Assembly: GCA_036023115.1 (NCBI GenBank)
Contig: JAYKKT010000041.1
Coordinates: 7,628,001-7,692,000, forward strand
Reading direction: 5' to 3'
DNA: 64,000 nt
DNA from: Brasenia schreberi
Lineage: Eukaryota; Streptophyta; Magnoliopsida; Nymphaeales; Cabombaceae
Part shown: positions 43,213 to 56,800 of the stretch, in pieces
Position numbering within the stretch: position 1 is the first letter of the stretch
How the letters are laid out: each line of letters starts with the position of its first letter
Made by a program: the position numbers and the translations under genes
Notes under the pieces: model-generated
What the model saw: only the letters and a program-made list of their open reading frames with translations
What the model was told of the DNA's origin: nothing
Databases searched by the model: none

Positions 43213-46200
43213 AATAACTAAGCCTTTTCCCATATTAGATGGAGTCTTCTATATAGATTTTTTGTTTTTATAGAACTCGATCACTTGTCATGCTAACAAT
43301 TAACTTAATATAAGCTAGATCATTCTTTATTATTTCTTTTCAATGTTTTTGTGGTCTTCCTCTTCCTTTTTTAACATTTTCACAATCTTATTTATCATAC
43401 ATTCTTATCGGAGCTTCCTCTGGTCATCTTTCTACGTGTTCAAACTGTCTTAAATGATTTTTTCTCATTTTGTTATATATTGGTGGCACTCTTAATTTGT
43501 TTCTAATAACCTCATTACATATACGATCTTCCTTGTGTGATCATCCATCCATCTTAACATTTTCATTTCTTCCATAAATATCTTTTGCACATATTGATAA
43601 TTAACTACCCAAAACTTAGAACTATAAAGCATAGCAAGTCAAATTACAACTCTATTATATTTACTTTTCAAACTTAATGATATCTTCTTGTTACAAAATA
43701 CCAGATGCACCTCTCCATTTTAGTTGACCTCTATTAATTTTATGTTTAACATGTTCAACAATTTTTCTCACTTTGAAAAATTGACCTAGGTATTTAAAAT
43801 TTTCCTTACAAAGGATATTGTGTATCAATTTTAATTTCCATATCATTTGAAGTAACCAAATGGTCAAACTTACAATCCATATATATTTTTTTTGTTCTTC
43901 TAAGTCGAAAGCCTTTACTTTCTAATGTTTCTACCTATAGTTTTAATTTCTTATTGACTTTTTCCTTAGACTCATTCACTAATATAATGTCATCCACGAA
44001 TAACATAAACCAAGGAACTTTATCTTGAATATATTTTGTTCACCCGTTAATGATCAATATAAATAAATATGAACTTAAAGTTTATCATAAATGTAACCCA
44101 ATATGAACCTCAAAAAAATATGTCAATCCTTCATGGGTTCTAATACATTTATGCACTATCATACATATCTCTTATAAGATTGATGTATGCCAATGAGATA
44201 CTTCTTTTTTCCAAAGTTCTCCAAAGAATATCTCTTGGCACCCTATCATAAGTTTTTTAGATCAATAAATATCATGTGAATATTCTTCTTTTTTGCTCTA
44301 AAATATTTTATAAGAAATCTCAATACATAAATAGCCTCAATAGTAGATCTTTCTAACATTAAACCAAATTGGTTCTTTGTTGTACTTGATATTTGTCTCA
44401 ACCTACATTCAATAATTTTCTCATAATTTCATAATAAGGCTCATTAACTTAATACTTCCATAATTTGTACAATTCTAAATGAATCTCTTATTCTTGTATA
44501 TGGATATAATTGTACTCTTTCTCTATTACTCATGAGTCTTTTGGATTTTATATATTTTATTAAAAAATCTTATAAGTTAAGTAATATTTGTCTCTCTTAA
44601 GATTTTTCATACTTCTATAAGGATATTATTGGGCCTTACATATTTACCAATCATCATAGAACTTCTTTGACTTCATTCTTTTAAATACATCAGTAGAAAT
44701 TGTGGTTTATATATTCTTCAAATTTAGTTAACTCCCCAAATATATATTAACACCTATATTTTTGTTAAAAAGCTTATGAAAATAATTTTTCTACCTATTT
44801 TTTCTATCATCATTTGTCACACTAGAATCTTTTTATCCTCATCTTTGATGAATCTAACAAAAGTAAGATCTATAATTTTCTTATCTCTATCTTTAGGTGT
44901 CCTAAAAATATCTCTTTTGCCTTCTTTTGAGTTAAGTTTTTCTATATAAATTCTCTCAAATTTTAGTTTTTGCTTCACTGATGACCTTTTTTGCTTTTTT
45001 CTTTGCTTTCTTATAAGTTTCTCAAGTTTCATTAGTCTTGTTGATATAATGCAACTTGCAACATGCTCTCTTCACCTTGATCTTATCTAACACTAATGCA
45101 CTCTACCACCAAGCTTATTTTTATGGTGGTATGACTCTCTTATATTCACCTAATATATATTTTGCTACTTCCTAATATGCTTAACCATAGTATTTCACAT
45201 ATCAAGTGTACTTACATAATTCCAAGCATCTTCTTAAAGAACGTTCTGTTTAAATATATCTTCTTTCTCATTTTTGATGTTCCACCATTTAGCCCAAGTA
45301 TCTCGATATACTCTTTACTTCTTTGTCCACTTTTTTACCTACAAATCCATAACTAAAGTCGATGTTAGATAGTTAAGTTTTTCTTAAAATTATCTTGCAA
45401 TCCTTGCAACTCAATCTATATTTCTCCTATAAGCAAAACAAACAATTTGTGTTTGTGACAAGTCACTCTTATAATTAATTAAATGTTCATCTCATTTTCT
45501 AAAAATTGTATTGGCTAACAAGAGATCATATGCTATAGCAAAATTTAAAATTTCTTTCTCTTATTTAAATTTTCAAACCCATAGTTGTCATGAATTTCTT
45601 GATATCTTAATGCCTCTTTATTGACATGTCCATTTAGATCTCTTGATAAACAAATAACTCTTTTTGTGAAATATTTTGAATTATCTTATCTAACTCATCC
45701 CAAAATACTTTCTTTATGTTATCTTTTAGTCCTACTTGGATTACTTTCTTTATTCGAGTCTCTTCCTTTCCTAAGTATCATAATTTAAAACTTGTATTAT
45801 GGATCTTTTTTTCTTTTTCTCCAACCCACTTTATCTCTTGTAAACATAGAAAATGAATCGATATTTTAATCATAATATCTACTACCTCCATTAGCTTGTA
45901 AGCCAATATTTTGATATTATAAGTACTAATATGAATCTTATTGTCTAGGACTACCTTCCTTACTACCTACATCCATCTATGTTGAAAATGCAGAGATACT
46001 CTCTTTAATGTGTTTACTACATTCAAGCAAAGATATAGAGCCTCTTGCTTACTTTTCACTGCATTCAGACTCTATAGTACATTGTTCAGAGGGGATACCC
46101 CAATGCAATGCTTATAACGTCTAGAATCTATGGTAGATAAATTTGACAAAGTTTTATATTGGTTGTCGGAAGCCTAATGCAACCCTCCTCCTTTATATGA

Positions 46201-46250
46201 CTTGGGATCGGTCATGCAAGGATGATCTTATACATGGGCCAAGTTCATAC
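43213..46250 (-). mobile_element. Nearly complete RTE-type LINE
   Basis: The 3' end is at 43,213 (short TTATT/TTG-like tail). Reverse transcriptase follows on the minus strand: GAKRYSLENFGK-type broken YDRVPRxILWRTLE near 44,240 and the catalytic MLFVDDIILV at 43,981-44,010, with both aspartates kept. The N-terminal AP-like endonuclease is near 45,500-45,990 (ISIHFLCLQEIKWVGEKEKK, FWDELDKIIQNISQKE). The 5'UTR, with GGTTGCATTAGGCTTCCGAC, is near 46,165-46,190. Frames are broken by many stops. A single ORF with endonuclease plus reverse transcriptase, no RNase H, and a TTG-type tail fit the RTE clade. It copies itself by nicking DNA and priming on it. Confidence 0.7.
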
Positions 46251-46640
46251 ATGGTTTTAATAGCCCATTATATTCATGAAAAATAGAATTACTAAATATT
46301 AAAGATATTTAGGGAGTGTGTCAAGCTGGAGTATGTCAAATATGTTAGTAGCATCTACAATATAGTCAAATATTGTGTTTGACTATATTGACTTGGGATC
46401 GGCCATGCAAGGATGATCTTATACATGGGTTGAGTTCATACATAGTGTTAGTAGCATCTACAATATAGTTAAACATGAGCCGACTTAGAATCTCTCTTTA
46501 ATATAATTGTGTTTGAGGGTACAAAAGATCTTAATACATATATTAGTATCATCTACAATATAGTCAAATATGTAAACTCTTGCCCATCATGATCGAAAAT
46601 ATTTAGGGAGTGTGTCAAGCTCGAGAAACTTCCTACTAGT
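46180..46640 (-). repeat. Tandemly repeated LINE leader and flank
   Basis: CTTGGGATCGGTCATGCAAG starts near 46,191 and again near 46,391, 200 bp apart. A second motif, TAGCATCTACAATATAGT, occurs near 46,347, 46,452 and 46,547, about 100 bp apart. ATATTTAGGGAGTGTGTCAA occurs near 46,305 and 46,598. The interleaving shows successive duplications at the LINE 5' end. Confidence 0.65.
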
Positions 46641-46899
46641 TGTCTTGTATTACTTGATGTTAGCACTAAGTAGAATTGCACCTACTTAATATTGAAGTCA
46701 TCATTAAAATTTGAGTGAGCATTTAAAAGATTGGAAGAAAATGATGAATATTATCTTTCTTATTTCTTAGTGGATGATAAAAGGAAGCCTTGAGTGTGCA
46801 TGTCTCTATGTGTGTAGTTCAAACCATATTGGGTTATTTTGTTGAGTTGTTTTCTGTTGCATAAACAAAACCCTATCAATATTATGTTATAGAAGTTAT

Positions 46900-47650
46900 A
46901 GAAGTAGTTAAGTTTTCAGTTGGAATAAGCTTGTAATCCTTACAACATGATCTATTTTTTCTATAGAAAAATAATCAATTTGTGTTTGTGAAAAACCACT
47001 CTTATATGTAATTAAATGTTCATTTTATTTTTTGAATATTATATTAGTTATAAAGACATCATATGTCATAGCAAAATTTAAAATTTTCTTATCTTCCTTA
47101 TTTAATTTTCCAAAGATATGTTCATTTAGATCTTAATGCCTCTTTACCCATGAATACCTTGATATCATAATGCCTCTTTACCCACATATTCATTTAGATA
47201 TTCTCTTAAACAAATCATCTCTCTTTGTGGAATTCTTTGCATTACCTTGTTTAACTCCTAAAGTATTTTATTTGTATCATCTTTTACTTTTGGTGCATAA
47301 GCACAAATTGAATTTAAAGGTTGTACTCCTAACACTAATTTCACCATCATAATTTGGTGGTCGTATCATTGTATATCCACTACACTATCCTTTAAATCCT
47401 TATTTATAATAGCATCAACTTTATTTTAGGCCTTTTCTTTTCTTGAATATCCTAATTTAAAACTTGTGTTTTTAATCTCATTAACTTCCTCTTCAACCCA
47501 CTTTGTGTCTTGTTTATAGTATCTGCTACCTCTATAATCTTGCTAGTCATTGTGTGGATCTTGTTATCTAGAACTAGCTTCATTATCCCTCTTCCCCCAC
47601 ATTCATCCATACTAATCAAAAGATCACTATGTTTCCTTTCCATCATCATC
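46900..47650 (-). mobile_element. Second RTE LINE endonuclease fragment
   Basis: This segment repeats the endonuclease part of the LINE at 45,360-45,990, for example TTTGTGTTTGTGA followed by CACTCTTAT. The minus frame at 47,452-47,649 has KLVLDNKIHTMTSKIIEVAD, an altered start of the endonuclease. The region at 47,100-47,170 has a small local duplication (TAATGCCTCTTTACCCA twice). Confidence 0.6.
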
Positions 47651-48128
47651 TAAGATACAAATGTACTATATCAAATAGTCCAATTATCATATAACTTGAA
47701 TGAGTACGCACTTAATCCATATATAATTATATAAATTAAATATGTGGATACTTAATTAACAAAGTGAACAACTCACTAAATTGATCATGAGTGCATAAGA
47801 TATTATATTCATAAAGCATACTTATCACTAATGTACTAAAAGCAAACCATATATTAACACAATTCAACCAACTTTGAGTTATCGTAACTCATTCAGTTTT
47901 CAACTAGATCCCTACACATGATATACCATTTTAAGTGTAATACCTACCTTACAAACATAAATCTACTAAACCACAATATCAATATACCTTAAACATGACC
48001 CTGTGAGAAAATTACAAAAAGCTAAAATTATTTCCAAAACATGTATATTTTTTGGCATCTAATTTTTCTAGCAGTTTTAGGCATCAATTAAGCACATATA
48101 TATAAGGAGAAAACAAGTGAAAAAGCTT
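47650..48128. other. Probable Copia leader, no gene seen
   Basis: AT-rich DNA left of a Copia-like primer site. No coding motif is readable. Confidence 0.3.
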
Positions 48129-48711
48129 TGATACCAATATTAAAAAACTTAAGCTAAATGAAGCAAACTTCCCGACTCACATTAAATAGAAGCAATATCG
48201 AGCAACAACATGAGTGACCAATTGTGGGAAAATCACAAATGAACAATCCCTTAATTATAAAGACTAAATCCCTTACCTTAAATCAATCTCTATAACTTAT
48301 CGATCACTTTAGCGTGCTCTCTTAGTTTTCTCATCATACCTCTCTCCTTCTCTAATCTAGTCTATTTATATACCACCCATGTATATTCAAACTCATGTAA
48401 ATACCTATTCCTCCCTATAAGAGTAATCCCCGAGAGTTCAAGTTTTCCTGTGATAGAAGTAAATACTCTCTCATGTAAGGCTAACTACCGCCTCCTATGG
48501 GAATTTGAACTCTAAACCGCTACCTCATGTATGAGTAACTTCTCTCTCTTATGAGAGTTTTAATTTTTCCTCCTATGAGAGTAACTACTTCCCCCTATCA
48601 GAATGACTGATCCCTCTCATACGAGTTAGAAATTATACTCTAGCAACTTTGAGAAGCCATACGTAGGGCACCCCATTATGGGTATGGGAGAACTTTTGTC
48701 ATCCACATTTT
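48129..48711 (-). mobile_element. Copia-like LTR with primer-binding site
   Basis: The minus strand of 48,129-48,137 reads TTGGTATCAAAG, the initiator tRNA-Met primer site of Copia elements, so the LTR lies to its right. A minus TATA, GGTATATAAATAGACTAG, is at about 48,359-48,377. A CTCATAGGAG-like word repeats at 48,405-48,630. The right end is taken at TCATCCACA (48,711) and is uncertain. No partner LTR was found. Confidence 0.5.
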
Positions 48712-50300
48712 TATGGTCATTTTCTTGACAATGTTATTTGCTTGTCTCTAAGTTGTTCCCCTCTTTCATGACGTTTCCTTCTAAAAGTAAGTGAGGGTCA
48801 TTTCTTGGTCTTTGTGGGGTTTTTGTTGCGAGCTAAGGATTCTTGACAGCAAATAAGGCATGTTTAGAAAGGGCAAGGGGGCAACGGCCCTTTGTCTGCT
48901 CAAACCTTATTTACGAAGAAAGATCACACCTTGTTTACAAAGAAAGATCCAGGTGAGTCTTCATGTGATTACAAAGAATCACATTTATTATTCTAGGAAA
49001 TCCTGTAAATTCAATCCATGGGATGGTTTTTCCATTATGTATCACCTTTTCTATTTCCTCCTTTTCCCTTTTCAATGTTTTGTTTATGTTTTTGTTAGTT
49101 TACTTTTAGTAACAGAGATTTAAAGTTGCATTTAACCCAGGTCGATTCAATATCTTTTTTCACTGTTCTCATTTATCTTTAAGGGCTAGAACACTTCTTA
49201 AACTGAAACCTGAGCTGATCAAAATTGATTTTCATGTTCTCAACGTTAGAGCAGAAATGTGCTTGACATCATTGTCCTCAAGAAGGGAGCTGGAAGCGAG
49301 ATAACTTAATGTGATTGGTGTATGTAGACCTCTAAGTTTGATTAGGTTCCTTGTTTTGTAGACTTGGTTGGAGATGTTCTATGAAAGAATGACATTTGAA
49401 CATATATTTTGACTTAAACAAGTGTGAGTTTGTTTGTTATAAATAAGGTAAAACAATTTAGACTATTATAAATTTGTTTATATTTTCCTTGTTTAGGCTT
49501 TGAGCTAAACTTCTGATTCTGGATCGTATATTATTAGTTGTGATCTTGCAGGTCCCACCCGAATATTTAACAGATCTATTTTTGCTTCACCTTCAAGACT
49601 AAGGCAACCATCAATCGCTCTTACGGAGAGGCATAAAACGTTCAAATCTGTCTATAACTCCCATTGCCGGATTCCCTAACCACTTTAAGAGTTGGCAGTT
49701 TAAGACATAACAAGGAAAACCGGACACAAAAACAATTAGAAAAATCCTTTGTCAATCCTTGTTCGTGTTCATCCTAAGAACAACTAAGCCTTTATCCTTT
49801 GTCCATCATAAAGTTCGATCATCTGTCATTAACTCAACATAAGCTAAATCATTCTCCTTTACTTCAAGTGAAAAAGAAAAGATCAGGTTGTGTTCACGAG
49901 GTTGACCAGATTTTATTACAACCATGAAATGACGTGCCAGAAAAACAACCCAATACATAAAATCACTAATTATCACTAAAAAACACAAAAATCCATAACA
50001 AAAGCAGCCTCAAAACTTCATTCTCATGTCCACCCAAAGCAGCAATGAAGAAAAAGGGGTCCTGTTCATGTTAAAGTATTTTTAGCACGACACAACACAA
50101 ATATGACCCAAAACACAAAATTGCGATTGACTTCGCCTGTAGTCTCTTTTTCGGGAATTTGGATATCCCCTTTTCAAAATCTGATTAATCCATTATTTAG
50201 AATTTTAATCTTAACCGTTAATAGCATATTGGTCCCATTCCGTTAAGTCATATGCCTCAAAGCTTTGAATGGCTTTATTAACTGGACTAGAGCCGTGACC
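48712..50300. other. Intergenic, mostly featureless
   Basis: A small worn RTE LINE end is visible at about 49,760-49,860 (AACAACTAAGCCTTT, then TAAGCTAAATCATTCT, minus orientation). The open stretch at 48,860-49,123 has no recognisable domain. Confidence 0.35.
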
Positions 50301-50330
50301 TGAACTCAGTGCGGACAGTCATACGACTCT

Positions 50331-50870
50331 CTCTCTCTCTCTCTCATTTCAAAAGAGAAGACCGGTAGCTTGGGATGGCCGGTGAATAAGACGAAGGCCT
50401 CACTCAATAGGCAATCGTCGCTACCCGTTCCCTTCGTGATCTGTAATTAAATTCATATATGATTTCCGGTACCCTAGTTACCCAACCATAATTGGGTTTT
50501 CCTTCTTATTCATTCGGTCGATCAGGATTCCAATACGCCACAATTTCACAATTTGGGGTTTCACGACTTCATATTTTGAATTGGGTTCAACTACGAATTT
50601 CTGATTCCGGTAGTTTTACTGCGAATCGACGCAGGCGCGTTTGAATTCTCTGCGTTCTTTTGGTCATTGTCATCCCAGGATTTGTCTTGATTTGTCAAAC
50701 ACAGGATTACTGATTCGTTCTCTGATCGATCTCGTCGGAGTTTTCCTTTTCGGGTGGAACTAAGAATTCTCGGTTTATCGGAAGTAAAGGGTTGCTGGGT
50801 TTTCTAACTGAATTACATTCGCGTGTTTCGTTTCTGATGGGTGGTTGAATTGGAGGTTTCATTCCTTGGG
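50331..50870 (+). promoter_or_regulatory. Leader of the coiled-coil gene with CT tract and a three-codon upstream ORF
   Basis: A (CT)n tract at 50,331-50,344 is typical of plant 5'UTRs. The leader becomes GC-richer toward the gene. ATG GGT GGT TGA at 50,837-50,848 is a minimal upstream ORF ending 22 nt before the main ATG. Its out-of-frame position may reduce main-frame initiation. The transcription start cannot be fixed. Confidence 0.4.
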
Positions 50871-53800
50871 ATGGAAGTCTCTGGGGACGAGGACACCGCT
50901 GTCCTCAGCGATGTCGAGGGCGACGATCCCTCTCCGGCGGCGTTGTTGCCGGATCCCTCTTCGGAGTCTACGGCTACGGAGAAGCTCCGAGAGACGCTCC
51001 TGGAGCTCGAACGCGAGCGCCAAGCGAGGCAAGCGGCGGAGAACGCCAAAGTTGAATTGCAGAATTCATTCAATCGATTGAAGACCCTCACGCACGAGGC
51101 AATCAAGGCGAACAATGAAAATGCGAGGCTGAGAGACGAAGCCTTTCGAGAGAAGGAAGAGGCCACGAAAGCACGGGAATCCATCGCTCTTGAACTCGCA
51201 GAGGCGGTGCGTGCGAAGGAGGAGGCTCTGAAGCAGAGGGCAGAAGCGGAGCGGGTGGCTGAGGATGCAGCAAGGGCCAAGGATTCATCCAGGGCCGAGA
51301 TTGAGGCCGCCGCGCAGATGTTGGTCAGTGGTTCCGAGAGGATTCAAACCAAGGTCAGCAGTTTCAAGACCTTTCCTCCCGGGTTGCCGAGATCGGCCAA
51401 GTATTCCGGCCTTCCGGCCATCGCCTACGGTGTGATAAAGAGGACGAATGAGATCGTAGAAGAGCTTCTTAGACAGATAGAGACCACCAAAAAGGGCCAT
51501 GATGACGCTCGCATACAGATTGAACAGAGGAATTATGAGATCGCCATTGAAGTTTCTCAGCTCGAATCAACCATCATTGGATTGCGGGAGGAACTCACGA
51601 AGAAGAGTTCCGAATTGGAGAGTCTTGAAAGGGTGGCATCTGCAAGAGAGGCTCGGGTTTCAGAGGTGGAGAAAGAAGTGCAGGAGAAACTGAGGTTGGC
51701 TGACCGGGAATGCGAAGAACTGAGAAGGAATCTCGAAGAACAAAATGTGAAATTAGTGGGTCTCAAGTCGAAGATCGAATCACAGAGTCCTTTACTCTTT
51801 GAGCAGTTGAATTACTTATATAAAGCCCATGAAAAGCTCGCTCATATAATCAGAGTAGTTGATCTCAATGCAGGAGATCAGGAGGAGCTATCAGAAACTT
51901 TGTTTGTGCCACAGGAATTGGATGTCAGTGAGAACTTACGGACCTCTTTAAGAGCAACAATGTCGTTATTTGAACTTGCAAAGGTAGCATCAGAAAAAGT
52001 GAGTTTGGGGATACAGGAAAGAGGCTGGGAGAAGAAGGACTTACAAGATAGAATTTTAAACTTGGTCGCGGAGAAGAAGCATATTGGCACGATGCTAAGG
52101 AGTACATTGAAGCAAAGGATAACTGCAGAAGAATCTGAAACCATTGATAGAAGTTGTGGCGAGGTGCTCTCAAGAACTAATGTGGTTCTCAAGATTGCTG
52201 AAAATGGACTTCGAAGTTCAGGGCTTGACATACAGCTCGAAGCTCTGCTCAAAAATGCTGAAAGTTTGCCTGCAGATGATAAACCCAGTGGCGGGAGCAA
52301 AGATGATGAAATATTTGGCTTGGTAAGGATTTCTCAATGTACCAGCCAACTAGCGGCCATTGTTATTTTCTTTATTTTCAATGACACTGCTACGTAAATG
52401 TTTCACACAAAGAAATTGGATTAGCGATGGAACCAAAGTGTGAAAAAGTACAATAGACATTATGATAATGTTCCTTAAAAGTATTCAGAAATATTTTTTT
52501 ACTTGACAATGATTGAACTGGAACCAAATAACGAGAAAACATATGCAGATACTATGATAATGTTCCTTAAAAGTATTTTAGGCCATTATTACTTGACAAT
52601 GACTTACTGATATTCTTAAAAAATCGTGGATTTTATGTAGGCTGCTGCATTGGAGAACATTGTGAGGGCATCTCAACTCGAGATCATGGAGCTCCGCAGA
52701 ACTGCAGAGGCACTCAGGTATCTTGTAGGTCCACAATTTTGCTCCTAGAAGCTAAGGGTAGTTTAGTCAATCAAGTGGAGTTTATCCATAATATTTTGTC
52801 ATTGGTGAAGTTGGTCTTTGTGTTTTATCTTTTCTGCAGGAGTGGCTATTTCATCCTTTTCGTGTTTGTGAGTGTGTATGTAGTGCATACGTACATATAC
52901 TGAGTAGTTTTTTTAATCTAATTTTCTCTTTAAGGGCAGAGTCAAGCCAACTTAAAGCGTATTTAGAGACTCAGGCAAAGGAGATTGCCCAAAAGAAACT
53001 ACAAATAAAAGAACTTGAAGAAAAGGAGCGAACAGCCAATGAAAATGTAATTTTTTTTATTGTAAAAGTGATTTCTTAAAATATTTTTCCAAAGGAATAC
53101 TTCAATTGTTGTTGACACTTTTGGTAATATAAAGGTTGAAGGACTGATGATATCAGCAGCTGAAGAAGAAATCACAAGATGGAAGGTTGCAGCAGAGCAG
53201 GAAGCAGCAGCTGGAAAGGCTGTTGAAGAGGAGACCCGAGCCAAGGTGCGGCCAAAATCTAAGCGCTTTAAAATAAAAAATGTTCTTTAAAGTATACTGC
53301 ATTTCAACTTCCGCAATACTTCATACTCTTGGTTGTTGTACTCACTGTACCATAATTGTCTGAAAATATGCTTATTTCCTCGAGTGAAAAATTACATTAG
53401 GCAGCATCAACTCTCTGAAATATTTCGTATAAGATGCAATATGTGTCCTTTGTTAAGATACTATGACTTTCTCACCCAATACACACGGTTAATCCTGACA
53501 GGCTGGAGATATGGGATATCAAACAATGCATCTTAACAATGCAATATGACTTTTATAGCCTCTGAAATATTTCGTGTAAGATGCAATATGTGTCCTTTGT
53601 TAAGATGCAATATGTGTCCTTTGCAAACTTATAATATTATAAGGAGACTTTGGTATATCAAACTAAGTTTTTAAGGTTAAACTCAAGTTAAACAAGTTTT
53701 AAGGCTAAGCGGAAGCCCGAGTTTTAAGGACAAACTCGAACCCAAACAAGTTTTTTAAGGCAAAGCTCAGAACCTTAATACATACAATTCTCACGGCTCT

Positions 53801-56800
53801 TAAATATCCTTTAAACTCAAAAGTGATTATATGGTTCAAAAAATAAGACAATCCATTAAAATTATTAAAACAAGTCAAAGGAATCAACTTCATATTTTTC
53901 AAAAGGTCTCACAATTATCTTAAAATAATTTTATCAAATGCAAGTTAATCAAGGTAACTATAAGTGTACTTTTTCAATATTGATTACTCTCCAACCAAAA
54001 GAGTAACAATATGAAACATCTTAATCACAAAGATCTCTAACAAAAGGCCAACAAATGAAAATCATAATCTCATGAAAAACAACCTTAAAGTTATCAAGAT
54101 AACAAAACTTCATATAACAATAAGTGCATCTTCAAAATATCAATTAATTTCCAATAAAAGACCACCAACATGAAGCACCTTAATCACAAAGGTCTTTAAC
54201 AAAAGGCCAACAATATGGATCTTAGTCATACATTAAATGCAACTTATTGTCAACAAACATTTTTCCAATTCATTCAACAACCAAGTTTTAATTCTCAAAT
54301 AACAATAAGTGCATATTTAAACATTAATTGATTTCAAAGAAAAGGCCAATGACATAAAGCATCTTAATCACAAAGTAAGGTCTTCAACAAAAGGTCAACA
54401 ATATGAATCTCAATTATATAGGGAGATGCAACTTATTGCCAAACAAAAAAGAAACAAATTTTCTTGTAAACGAGACACCAAACAATTGATATTAAAAAAT
54501 AAACAAGTTGGAAAGTGCACACCTGGATGGACTTGAATCTGAATATCAAGCAAGATCAAATCGGATCTAAACATAGCTTCGGGTCTGGATCCAAGACCAG
54601 CATAGGCACATAATGAGCATAAAATGGGTTTGTATCTGGTAAAAAAAAATCTCAGTTTTGATACATAACAGGTATGGATCCAAAACCATATCCATGACAC
54701 GAGTGTCTATAAATGAGTCTCCCCTATTTAAACGTGTTTCTCTCCCCCTTTTCTATGTCTCCTTCTCACGCCCTCTCTTTGCGTCACCACCTCCCCATCT
54801 CCCTCAACCAAAAGCCCAAAACCACCATTTCTCACCACCATCAAGCCTTGCCTTGCCATTGCTACTGCTCTGTCACTAGCATCGTTGATCGAAAATCCCT
54901 TCTGCTTCTTTGATTCTCTCTCTCTATGCCAAACACAACCATTCTGTCTCACGTAAAAGGGGTTCTTCTCTCTCTATGTGCAAAGGTAGGTTGCCCCTCA
55001 ACAACCATGGACATTGATTTGATCGCTAGCGGGAAGAATAAGAAGATGAAGCATACCGGCCCCAAATCTGATGATGTCTACCTCAGGCTCCTCGTCAAGC
55101 TGTATAGGTTTTTAGTACGAAGAATTGATAGCAGCTTTAATATCGTTATTTTGAAGTGACTCTTCATGACCGGACCAATTGGTTGTTGTTTTAACTCAAG
55201 AGATTGATCCGTTTTATGAACAACAAGGATGATACGATCGCGATTATCGTTGGAATTGTTACAGGGAATGTTACCGATGATGCCAAGGTCTATAATGTTC
55301 CTACATTTAAGGTCACCGCCCTGAGGTTCACGGAGATGGTGAGGGTAAGGATTGAGAAAGTTGGAGGAGAATGCTTGACCTTCAACCAACTTGCTCTCAG
55401 GGATCCTTTGGGCCAGAACATGGTTTTGCTCAAGGGTCCTAAGAATGCCCGCGAGGCACGTAAGTACTTTGGAAAAGCTCCTAGTGTGCCTCAACCATAC
55501 CAAACATATGTGCGATCAATGAAGAAGGATGACAGAAGCCGATTCGATCCGTCCGTCACCCAGGCGGTTGAGGTCGGCATGTTTGACGAGGGCGACGTCG
55601 GAAAGGTTGTGTTGCTCCACCCTGACGTCGTCAAGTGCCACCAGCGGTGGCTTCCGCTATTGTTCGTCGACCCATGTTGCTCCTGAATCACCACACCCAC
55701 CTTTGAGCTGTCCAAACTTCCATGCTCACCATGACTCGCCAACACTCTACCTAGCCATCGCCTTTTCTTCTCCTCCCTCCTTCAGATCACCACCATGTGA
55801 CCTACCATCGTGGCCAAGCAGCCAACCAAATCACTCCTACAAAACTACATGAGCTCCACCAGGATCCGTCCTTTGTTGTCGTCATCTACCATCGATCGTA
55901 AATGTTGGTCGACACACCAACACCGTCATCTGCACCATCGAATGCTAACCTGTCTCTAATACCATGTGAAAAAAGAGGTAAATTCCTCTATCTTGTTTAT
56001 TGAAGATCAAATCTACATACAAAGCAGCTATACAAAAAGCTTCATTTATTGATGAAAAAAGGCTCTATTTATAGAGCATGAAATATCATTTACATTAGAG
56101 AGAGGGTCCCAATGGCTATCCCAACTAGCCATTGGGAGCTGGATTATCAGCCCTCAATGGCTAGTTGGGGGCCTTAAGGCCTTGGTCAGGGTCCTATTGG
56201 CCTGGCTAGGTCAAGGTGGTCCACGGGTCCTAATGGTCCATACCTAAAACCACAAAAATGTTGGAAAAGAACTATAAAGAATAATCTAGTTTATATTGAG
56301 TTAACTGCTAGCATGACACATGATAGGGGTGTGGAAACAAAGAATCCATGTAGCCAACCGCATCTAGTATGGGGAAAAGGCTTAGTAGTTGTTGTTGTTG
56401 TAGTTTGGAAGGGTTAAATGTATGTGGATAAGGATGAAGAACTATTGTGCTTGAGATTATGTTTCTGTGAAAATCTGACCTATGTAACTCAGGCTACATA
56501 ATACTATATGGGCGCTTAGTTTCTTCAAGCAGGCTAATTGCACAATCTTGTTGTCTTGGATGATGAAAGCTGCTATAGCCTATTATAAGCATTCAACTCT
56601 TGTTGTATTATTGATGATATGAATGCTGCAGTTTTCAATGTCAATGCATATATACACTTTTCATGCTGGAACACTAAACGATATATGGGATGGTATGTAG
56701 AGAAAAGCCTGGTGCTAGTAAAAGAATATTCCTACAGGAAGTAATTTAAAGGTTACACATGATCATCATTCTGCATTTAAATCAAGCATTGTTAGCTTAT

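Noticed and set aside
50841..50870. An upstream GTG in frame with the coiled-coil gene as start.
   Set aside because: Plant genes start at ATG. The first in-frame ATG is at 50,871.
50813..52300. Long antisense frames opposite the coiled-coil exon 1.
   Set aside because: Mirror images of a GC-richer coding exon. The sense frame has splice sites and heptad structure; the antisense has neither.
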